From Ideonella sp. WA131b (GTDB lineage Bacteria; Pseudomonadota; Gammaproteobacteria; Burkholderiales; Burkholderiaceae_C), in assembly GCA_023657425.1 (NCBI GenBank), contig JAGTJW010000003.1:434001-498000 (forward strand): a stretch of DNA of 64,000 bases, in the 5' to 3' direction. The notes below the pieces were generated by a model that saw only the letters and a list, made by a program, of their open reading frames with translations, made no database searches and was not told the DNA's origin. The translations under genes were made by a program, and so were the position numbers. The number at the start of each line of letters is the position of its first letter. The first letter of the stretch is position 1. Shown piece after piece: positions 58,526 to 64,000 of the stretch.

Positions 58526-58554
58526 TTGTCGCGTACGGACACTTGCCGTACATT
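58526..58554 (+). promoter_or_regulatory. Promoter and operator of the tacA-tacT pair
   Basis: TTGTCG (58526-58531) and TACATT (58549-58554) with a 17-base spacer form a plausible promoter. An inverted repeat, GTACGG (58533-58538) and CCGTAC (58546-58551), covers the spacer and -10. This is the layout expected for autorepression by a ribbon-helix-helix antitoxin. The promoter ends 18 bases before the tacA start. Confidence 0.6.
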
Positions 58555-58572
58555 CGGCACAGGGAGCCCATC

Positions 58573-58878
58573 ATGACCCACCAAGACACCCCCGACAGCA
58601 CGCGCAACGCCCGGCTTGAAGCCCGCGTGTCCGCGGCGCAGAAAGGCCTGCTCCAACAAGCGGCGGCGCTGTCCGGGCGCACGCTCAGCGAGTTTGTCGT
58701 CGCCAGCGCGCAGGACGCAGCGCGCCGGGTGATTGCCGAACACGAGTCGATCCGCCTGTCGCGCGAAGAGCAACTGGCCTTCGTGCAAACCCTGCTGAAC
58801 CCGCCGGAGCCGAACGCGCGCCTCCAGCGCGCAGCCAAGGCCTATCGCCAGAACCTCGGCCAACGCACCGGCGCATAG
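58573..58878 (+). CDS. tacA: TacA-type antitoxin (DUF1778)
   Basis: A 101-residue antitoxin. The N-terminal ribbon-helix-helix (RNARLEARVSAAQKGLLQQA, then ALSGRTLSEFVVASAQDAAR) is the DUF1778 pattern. The C-terminal tail (HESIRLSREEQLAFVQTLLN) is the toxin-neutralising region. It represses its own promoter together with TacT in known systems. The ATG at 58573 follows AGGGAG. The toxin gene begins three bases after its stop. Confidence 0.9.
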   Translation: MTHQDTPDSTRNARLEARVSAAQKGLLQQAAALSGRTLSEFVVASAQDAARRVIAEHESIRLSREEQLAFVQTLLNPPEPNARLQRAAKAYRQNLGQRTGA

Positions 58879-58881
58879 CCG

Positions 58882-59394
58882 GTGACCTTGAGCGGCATCA
58901 CTGTCGAGCCCCTGGGTCGACAGCACGACCGAACGGCGTTCCACTGCGGCGCGGAGGGGCTCGACCGTTACCTCAAGCAGCAGGCTCTGCAAGACGCGGA
59001 CAAGCGCGTGGCGGCGCCTTTCGTCGCTGTCAGCCCGCCGAACGCACGAGTCCTCGGCTACTACACGCTATCGGCCTCGGTGCTGACCCTCGCCGACCTG
59101 CCTGACGACCTGACCCGCAAGCTGCCTCGCTATCCACAGCTTCCAGTCACACTGCTCGGCCGGCTGGCCGTCGATCAGGTCACCAAGGGCCAGGGTCTCG
59201 GCGAGCATCTGCTTTTGGATGCCCTGCGCCGCAGCTTGGCCCATGCCGACCAGATTGCGGCGATGGCTGTCGTGGTCGACGCCAAGGACGAGAGCGCCGC
59301 GGCGTTCTACAGACACTACGGCTTTCTCACCCTGCAGGCCCAGCCCGCCCGGTTGTTCGTGCCGATGCGCCTGGTGGCGCAGTTGTTGGGGTAG
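58882..59394 (+). CDS. tacT: GNAT-family toxin TacT
   Basis: A 170-residue GNAT acetyltransferase. The acetyl-CoA loop is in LGRLAVDQVTKGQGLGEHLL, and the substrate-side Tyr-containing AFYRHYGF lies near residue 145. In this family the toxin acetylates aminoacyl-tRNA and blocks translation; TacA neutralises it. It starts with GTG at 58882, coupled to tacA. All family motifs are intact, so the pair is likely active. Confidence 0.9.
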   Translation: MTLSGITVEPLGRQHDRTAFHCGAEGLDRYLKQQALQDADKRVAAPFVAVSPPNARVLGYYTLSASVLTLADLPDDLTRKLPRYPQLPVTLLGRLAVDQVTKGQGLGEHLLLDALRRSLAHADQIAAMAVVVDAKDESAAAFYRHYGFLTLQAQPARLFVPMRLVAQLLG

Positions 59395-59396
59395 CC

Positions 59397-59775
59397 ACGC
59401 GCAATCCAGCTACAACAAGTCTGCACGGCGAGCGCGGTGTTGAGATCGGCACGCCGTTCAGCTACGCCGATGGCAGTGCCATCGTCCTGTACGCGCTCGA
59501 AGAGGGCGACCGGATCTTGCTGTCGGACAACGGCGAGATGCTGGCGCACCTGGAGGCTGTCGGTGTCCCTGTCGGTCGCCGCGTGGCGACGTTGCGGGAC
59601 CGCGTCGCCCGCTTAGGCCTGACGCTCGGCGACCAGGGTGATGTTCGGGTTTTGGTTCCTGCGGAGCAGGGCGCGCACATGCTGGCCACGGCGATCAGCG
59701 GGCTTCTTTCGGTGGCCGAGTGGGAGCGCGAACAGGTCGGCTTGGACGAGCAGACGCAGAACCTCGCTGAGGAAG
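59397..59775 (+). pseudogene. Remnant of a DUF1828 protein
   Basis: An open frame from just after the tacT stop reads GVEIGTPFSYADGSAIVLYA, then EEGDRILLSDNGEMLAHLEA, matching the DUF1828 core. The N-terminus has no proper start codon in position, and the C-terminal part (DUF1829 in longer members) is absent: after LAEEA the frame runs into sequence that makes sense only in another frame. It appears truncated at both ends. DUF1828 proteins occur near restriction and mobile genes. Confidence 0.6.
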
Positions 59776-59883
59776 CCTGTCGTTCGCGTCGAACTGACGG
59801 CCAGCTTCCTGGACCGGCTGGCGGCGATCGATTCCTTCTTGACCACGGCCGACGCTGAGGCGGCCTACGACAAGGCGTGGTGA
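59776..59883 (+). pseudogene. Remnant of a ParE/RelE-like toxin
   Basis: The frame VVRVELTASFLDRLAAIDSF then LTTADAEAAYDKAW, ending TGA at 59881-59883, resembles the N-terminal helices of RelE/ParE family toxins (VELTxxFLDRLxxI). Only about 35 residues remain, without a start codon or the catalytic C-terminal half. A decayed toxin, no antitoxin beside it. Confidence 0.5.
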
Positions 59884-60066
59884 TGTCGCAAGGCCTGCTC
59901 TTCCTCGGTCAGCCCGGGCAGACCGAGGAAGAAGACGGCCAGGACCAGAAGTCCGACGGCGAACAGGTGACCTGGCTTTTGCGTTTTCTTGCATCCTGAC
60001 CTGGTTTCGCCACAACTCCGTATGCAAAAAAGATCACATTGGCCTTGAACTCGCATATGCTTCGGC
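59884..60066. promoter_or_regulatory. Intergenic region before abiEi with inverted repeat
   Basis: These 183 bases hold no gene I can support. TATGC (60021-60025) and GCATA (60053-60057) form an inverted repeat, and GCATATGC (60053-60060) is an exact palindrome, ending just before the abiEi GTG. AbiEi antitoxins bind inverted repeats in their promoter, so this may be the operator. CGTATGCAAAAA (60019-60030) also occurs at 58468-58479. Confidence 0.45.
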
Positions 60067-60882
60067 GTGGCTGCCCTGGACACCTTCATCGACGACTGCC
60101 TTGCGGCAGGCCGGGGCTGGTTCAGCCGCGACGAAGCGGTCGCGTCTGGCATCGCCCCAACTACCCTGTCGCCGGCACTGACGCGTGCCGTCGCCAGGGG
60201 CAAGCTGGCCAGTCCAAGGCACGGCTTCTACCTCATCGTGAGGCCCGAACACAGGGCAGCCGGTGCCGCCGATCCGGCCGAGTGGATCGACCCACTGATG
60301 AAGCATCAGGGCCTGGGCTACCGGGTGTCGCTGCTGCGTGCGGCGGCCCACCACGGCTCGTCGCACCAGGCGGCCATGATCTTCCAGGTGGTGGCACCCC
60401 GCCAACTGCGCGATCTGACGTTGGGCGTGCATCGCCTGCAGTTCATCTACCAAGAGCCCGAGGCCTTTGCTGCCTGCAACGAAGCCGCCCTCGTCGATGC
60501 CATCAAGACGCCCGCCGGCTTCGCCGTCGTGGCAGGCGTCGAGCTGACCTTGCTCGACTGCGTGCGCTACATGCATCGGGCCGGTGGCCTTGGCAGCGTG
60601 GCACAGATCGCCAAAGATCTTGGCGCGCACGCCGATGCACGCCGCCTGGCAAGGGCTGCAGCGCACTGCGAAGGCGCCGCGGTGCGCCGCCTGGGCTACC
60701 TGCTGGAACAGGCGGGGCACACCAAGCAAGCGAAGGCGTTGCGCGGCTACGCTGAGGCCGCGAGGTACTTCGCGCCCCTTGACCCGAGCGTCAAACCGAT
60801 CGTGGCCGCGCTGGTGGAGGTTCCGGAGCGCGATGCCACCTGGAAGCTGCTGGTCAATGAAGTCGTCGAGGTGGACGCTTGA
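60067..60882 (+). CDS. abiEi: AbiEi-family antitoxin (type IV toxin-antitoxin)
   Basis: A 271-residue AbiEi antitoxin. An N-terminal winged helix (SRDEAVASGIAPTTLSPALT, then LASPRHGFYLIV) is followed by the AbiEi domain around YRVSLLRAAAHHGSSHQAAM and ACNEAALVDAIKTPAGF. In AbiE systems it represses the operon and counters the toxin. It starts with GTG at 60067. Its stop overlaps the TTG start of abiEii (TTGA), so translation is coupled. Confidence 0.88.
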   Translation: MAALDTFIDDCLAAGRGWFSRDEAVASGIAPTTLSPALTRAVARGKLASPRHGFYLIVRPEHRAAGAADPAEWIDPLMKHQGLGYRVSLLRAAAHHGSSHQAAMIFQVVAPRQLRDLTLGVHRLQFIYQEPEAFAACNEAALVDAIKTPAGFAVVAGVELTLLDCVRYMHRAGGLGSVAQIAKDLGAHADARRLARAAAHCEGAAVRRLGYLLEQAGHTKQAKALRGYAEAARYFAPLDPSVKPIVAALVEVPERDATWKLLVNEVVEVDA

Positions 60883-61742
60883 TCCCGCAGGCCTACATCC
60901 AGGCCTGGCGGGCGCATGCCCCGTGGCCAAACCCGGCGCAGGTTGAACAGGACCTGATCATCTGCCGCGCGCTTTGCGACTTGTTCAATGCGCCCGCGCT
61001 CGCCGGCAAGATCGCCTTTCGCGGCGGCACAGCCATCCACAAGCTCCTGTTCAAGCAGCCGCTGCGCTACTCCGAAGACATCGACCTGGTGCAGACACAG
61101 GCAGAGCCCATCGGCGCCACGGTGGACGCCATACGCGATGCGCTCTCTTGGCTGGGCAAGTGCCAGCGCGAGCAAGCCGGGCATTCGATGCACCTCGTCT
61201 TCCGCTTCGCGCCCGAGTCGGCGCCGCAGACCGCATTGAAGCTGAAGGTCGAGATCAACACCCGCGAGCACGAGGTGCTGTTCGGCTACCGGCGATACCC
61301 TTTCGAGGTCGCCAGCGACTGGTACTCGGCGCGCACGGAGATCGTTTCCTTCGAGCCCGAAGAACTCTTCGGCACCAAGCTGCGCGCCCTGCTGCAAAGG
61401 CGCAAGAACCGGGACCTCTTCGACCTGCATCACGGCCTCACGCAGCTTGGCCTCGACCGAGACAAAGTCGTGACTTGCCTGAACCACTACCTGGCGCTCG
61501 AAGACCATCCGATCAGCCGAGCGGAGGCTGAAGAACGGATGCTCAAGAAGCTCACCCGCAGCCTCACGGAAGACATCGAGCCGCTGCTGCCGGTGGGTGT
61601 GCGCTTCGACGAAGCCGTGGCCATCGAAGCGTTCAATGACGTGTGGTCAACCCTAATCGCGCGGCTTCGTGGCGATGCCTGGAGGCTCAGCGCCGATGTG
61701 GTCGCACAGCTGCGCACCAAGTACCCCGGGCTGCTGCCCTGA
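60879..61742 (+). CDS. abiEii: AbiEii-family nucleotidyltransferase toxin
   Basis: A 287-residue AbiEii/AbiGii toxin. All four nucleotidyltransferase motifs are seen: I, AFRGGTAIHKLLF; II, YSEDIDLVQ; III, LKVEINTREHE; IV, LFGTKLRALLQRRKNRDLFD. Family toxins transfer nucleotides to tRNA acceptor ends and cause abortive infection. A TTG at 60879 overlapping the abiEi stop is the start. No truncation is seen, so the system is probably functional. It ends the accessory patch. Confidence 0.9.
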   Translation: MIPQAYIQAWRAHAPWPNPAQVEQDLIICRALCDLFNAPALAGKIAFRGGTAIHKLLFKQPLRYSEDIDLVQTQAEPIGATVDAIRDALSWLGKCQREQAGHSMHLVFRFAPESAPQTALKLKVEINTREHEVLFGYRRYPFEVASDWYSARTEIVSFEPEELFGTKLRALLQRRKNRDLFDLHHGLTQLGLDRDKVVTCLNHYLALEDHPISRAEAEERMLKKLTRSLTEDIEPLLPVGVRFDEAVAIEAFNDVWSTLIARLRGDAWRLSADVVAQLRTKYPGLLP

Positions 61743-61821
61743 ACCGAGCGACCATCGCACGACACCGACGGCGATCACTGAGACCAAGAACAACGGCGGG
61801 GCGCTTGGCCCCCGCAGCGGT

Positions 61822-62592
61822 TCAGTCTGCAACGGCCTCGCGGTAAGCATGCCAGCTGGCGTGGCCCACGACGGGGCCCACCACCAGCAGCCCGGCGAAC
61901 CATGGCAGCAGCGCCAGCGTGACGAGCGCGGCGATCAGGAAGCCCCACCACAGCATCACCAAGGTCTGCGTGAACACCAGGCGCAGGCTCGTCAGGCCGG
62001 CGGTGATGGCGTCGGTCTGGCGGTGCAGGATCATGGGGATGGAGATCACGCTGACGGCGTAGATCAGGCCCGCGAACACCGCGCCGACCGCAGCCCAAGC
62101 GGCGATGAAGGGCAGGTTCTCGGGATCGAGCAACGCCCGCAGCGAACCCTTGAAGTCGGGCATGCCGTCGAAGCTGACGGCGAACACCACCAGTGTGGCG
62201 CGGCCCCAGAGCATCTCCAGCACCAGCAGCACGAAGCCGAAGATGGCGAGCTGGCCGGTGCGCGTGTCCCAGGCCTGCAGCGAGTCGCCGAAGTCGGGCT
62301 TCTGGCCCAGCTCCAGGCGCTGGCTGGTGCGGTACAGGCCCAGGCAGAGGAAGGGCCCCATCAGCAGGAAACCGGCCGACAGCGCCAGCGTGTAGGCCGG
62401 GGCGTGCTCGAACACCTTCATCAGTGCCCAGCCCATGACCATGAAGCACGCGCCATAGAACAGGCCAATCAGCGGCGCGCGCGCGAAGTCGCGCGCACCG
62501 GCGGCCAGCCAACGCAGCGGGGCACCCAGGCTCAGCGGCCGCAGCACGATGGCCGGGCTGGGCGGCGGGTTGGCGGTGTCGTTGGCGCCCAC
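61822..62592 (-). CDS. DUF2189 family membrane protein
   Basis: A 256-residue integral membrane protein with about six helices. The DUF2189 pattern is visible in LRWLAAGARDFARAPLIGLF, YGACFMVMGWALM, GPFLCLGLYRTSQRLELGQK and ITAGLTSLRLVFTQTLVMLW. Function is unknown; members are common in proteobacteria. It begins four bases after the end of lspA on the same strand and is probably co-transcribed with ileS-lspA. Confidence 0.87.
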   Translation of the reverse strand: MGANDTANPPPSPAIVLRPLSLGAPLRWLAAGARDFARAPLIGLFYGACFMVMGWALMKVFEHAPAYTLALSAGFLLMGPFLCLGLYRTSQRLELGQKPDFGDSLQAWDTRTGQLAIFGFVLLVLEMLWGRATLVVFAVSFDGMPDFKGSLRALLDPENLPFIAAWAAVGAVFAGLIYAVSVISIPMILHRQTDAITAGLTSLRLVFTQTLVMLWWGFLIAALVTLALLPWFAGLLVVGPVVGHASWHAYREAVAD

Positions 62593-62596
62593 GCTG

Positions 62597-63151
62597 CTAG
62601 GCGCGGCGCGAGCGCCGCACGCGCAGGATCTCGTCGAGGATCAGGCAGACCGCGCCAAGCGTGATGGCGCTGTCGGCGAGGTTGAAGCTCGGGAAGTAGC
62701 CGCCGCGGAACAGGGGCTCGAGGACCTCGAAGCGGAACTGCAGGAAGTCGACGACGTAGCCGTGGATCATGCGGTCGATGACGTTGCCCAACGCGCCGCC
62801 CAGGATCATCGTCACTGAGAAGCAGAACAGCCGCTCGTTCGGGTGGCTGCGCAGCATCCACACGATGAAGCCCGAGGCCGCCAGTCCGAGGCCGATGAAG
62901 AACCAGCGCTGCCAGCCCGTGGCGCCGGCCAGGAACGAGAACGCCGCGCCCGGGTTGTGCGCGCGCACGAGGTTGAAGAAGTCGGTCACCGGACGCACGT
63001 CGCCGAGCTGGAAGGCGCCGACGATGGCGACCTTGGTGACCTGGTCGGCCACGATGACGATGGCCGCGAAGACGAGCCAGAACAGCAGGCCGGGGCCGGC
63101 GCTGCTGCCCGCCCGTGCAACGGCGGGCCTTGCTTTCGGGGAGCGGGCCAT
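62597..63151 (-). CDS. lspA: Lipoprotein signal peptidase
   Basis: A 184-residue aspartyl protease of the inner membrane. The two catalytic Asp motifs are in [20 protein letters not shown] and [15 protein letters not shown]. Four helices are seen. It cuts prolipoproteins before the lipidated Cys. The N-terminus is extended ([16 protein letters not shown]) relative to E. coli. It follows ileS by two bases. Confidence 0.95.
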   Translation of the reverse strand: MARSPKARPAVARAGSSAGPGLLFWLVFAAIVIVADQVTKVAIVGAFQLGDVRPVTDFFNLVRAHNPGAAFSFLAGATGWQRWFFIGLGLAASGFIVWMLRSHPNERLFCFSVTMILGGALGNVIDRMIHGYVVDFLQFRFEVLEPLFRGGYFPSFNLADSAITLGAVCLILDEILRVRRSRRA

Positions 63152-63153
63152 CT

Positions 63154-64000
63154 TCAGGCCACTTTGCGGGTCTCGCCCGCGCCATGGAGGTTGCTGGTGC
63201 AGCGGCCGCACAGCCCGGGATGGGCCGGGTCGTGGCCCACGTCTTCGCGCCAGTGCCAGCAGCGTTCGCACTTGGTCGCGGCGGAGGGCCGAACCTCCAC
63301 GTGCAGCGCATCGCCCGCCTTCAGCTCCGCCACCGAGGTGATGAACACGAATTTCAGGTCGTCGCCCAGGCTGGCCAGCACCCCATACTCGGCCGCCGGT
63401 GCGGTGATGCGCACGGTGGCCTGCAGCGACGAGCCCACGGCACCGGTGGCGCGCACGGCCTCGATCTCCTTGTTGACCAGCTCGCGCACGGCGCGCACGG
63501 TGGCCCACTTGGCCAGCAGCGCCGCGTTGGGTGCGGCGCCGTTGTCGAATCGCCAGTAGGTGGCCGTGAAGATGGACGGCGAGTCGCCACACAGCGCCCA
63601 CCCCTCCTCGGCGGTGAAGCTGAGGAAAGGTGCCATCCAGCGCAGCATCGCCTGCGTGATCTGCCACAGCGCCGTCTGCGCGCTGCGACGCGCCAGGCTG
63701 CCGGGCGCGGTGGTGTAGAGGCGGTCCTTGAGCACATCCAGGTAGAAGGCGCCCAGGTCCTCGGAGCAGTACACCTGCAGCTTGGCCACCACGGGGTGGA
63801 ACTCGTAGACCTCGTAGTGCGCCAGGATCTGCGCCTGCAGCTCGGCCGCGCGGGCCAGGGCCCAGCGGTCGATCTCCAGCATCTGCGCCGCGGGCACGGC
63901 GTGCTGCGCGGGGTCGAAGTCGGCCGTGTTGGCCAGCAGGAAGCGCAGCGTGTTGCGGATGCGGCGGTAGGCGTCCACCACCCGGGCGAGGATCTTGTCG
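63154..64000 (-). CDS. ileS: Isoleucyl-tRNA synthetase, C-terminal part (partial)
   Basis: The frame is open to the end of the window, so only about 281 C-terminal residues are present. [20 protein letters not shown] and [20 protein letters not shown] are in the anticodon-binding domain. The terminal zinc site is [20 protein letters not shown] then CGRC. It charges tRNA-Ile. The catalytic and editing domains lie beyond 64000. The ileS-lspA order is conserved in proteobacteria. Confidence 0.95.
   Translation of the reverse strand, partial: DKILARVVDAYRRIRNTLRFLLANTADFDPAQHAVPAAQMLEIDRWALARAAELQAQILAHYEVYEFHPVVAKLQVYCSEDLGAFYLDVLKDRLYTTAPGSLARRSAQTALWQITQAMLRWMAPFLSFTAEEGWALCGDSPSIFTATYWRFDNGAAPNAALLAKWATVRAVRELVNKEIEAVRATGAVGSSLQATVRITAPAAEYGVLASLGDDLKFVFITSVAELKAGDALHVEVRPSAATKCERCWHWREDVGHDPAHPGLCGRCTSNLHGAGETRKVA

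Noticed and set aside
59883..59999. A 38-codon frame starting MSQGLLFLGQPG, and a hydrophobic frame opposite it on the minus strand
   Set aside because: Neither has a recognisable family or ribosome-binding site, and the region is decayed. Not enough to call a gene.
57807..61800. Direct repeat of the icd 3' end as an attachment site for the accessory patch
   Set aside because: I compared the icd tail with the sequence around the far edge of the patch and saw no convincing second copy by eye.

Overview
The window is a GC-rich chromosomal segment from a betaproteobacterium, most likely of the order Burkholderiales (Rubrivivax/Leptothrix/Ideonella-type relatives). The evidence is the gene order: rpsF-priB-rpsR-rplI-dnaB; grpE-dnaK-dnaJ; exbB-exbD-lpxK-Trm112-kdsB-adk; a ccoISNOQPG cluster with fnr and hemN; and lspA next to ileS. 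Species cannot be fixed from the sequence. No rRNA, tRNA, insertion sequence or CRISPR array was seen.

Layout. 1-6.35 kb: the 3' tip of ppsA, a small membrane protein and a TPR protein, then a DUF4212/SSS-family sodium symporter, a cNMP/CBS/DUF294 protein and a DEDDh exonuclease, a known acetate/solute-uptake neighbourhood. 6.4-9.55 kb: the ribosomal operon and dnaB. 9.67-12.95 kb: two tandem receiver-TPR proteins; the second has lost the receiver's catalytic residues and probably its first strand. 13.1-18.4 kb (minus strand): the heat-shock locus (sigma32-like promoter, grpE, dnaK, dnaJ) with hslR and a glycerophosphodiesterase upstream. 18.4-25.2 kb: acyl-CoA synthetase, exonuclease, TauE/SafE, DUF3422, DUF2087, tadA and an LdcA-like protein whose catalytic Ser and His are replaced. 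25.2-31.8 kb: a complete oligopeptide-type ABC importer with an unusual binding protein and a fused double ATPase.

31.9-37.75 kb: an accessory-looking block in which a TonB-dependent receptor is flanked by two TPR + aspartyl/asparaginyl beta-hydroxylase proteins. This is the best candidate for an undescribed system. 37.8-42.5 kb (minus strand): SDR dehydrogenase, adk, kdsB, Trm112-like, lpxK, exbD, exbB. 42.8-45.3 kb: xseA, sodB, DUF192. 45.3-56.1 kb: cbb3 oxidase structural and assembly genes, an FNR-type regulator, an FNR-like box and hemN, forming a microaerobic respiration module. 56.2-57.8 kb: a Lys/Ala/Glu-rich exported protein and icd.

57.84-61.74 kb, directly 3' of icd: a defence/toxin-antitoxin patch with an intact TacA-TacT pair and an intact AbiEi-AbiEii pair, separated by remnants of umuC, a DUF1828 protein and a ParE-like toxin. 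61.8-64 kb: DUF2189, lspA and the 3' part of ileS.

Start sites were set by overlaps, ribosome-binding sites and family starts, judged by eye. Family calls rest on recognised motifs, not on a database search.
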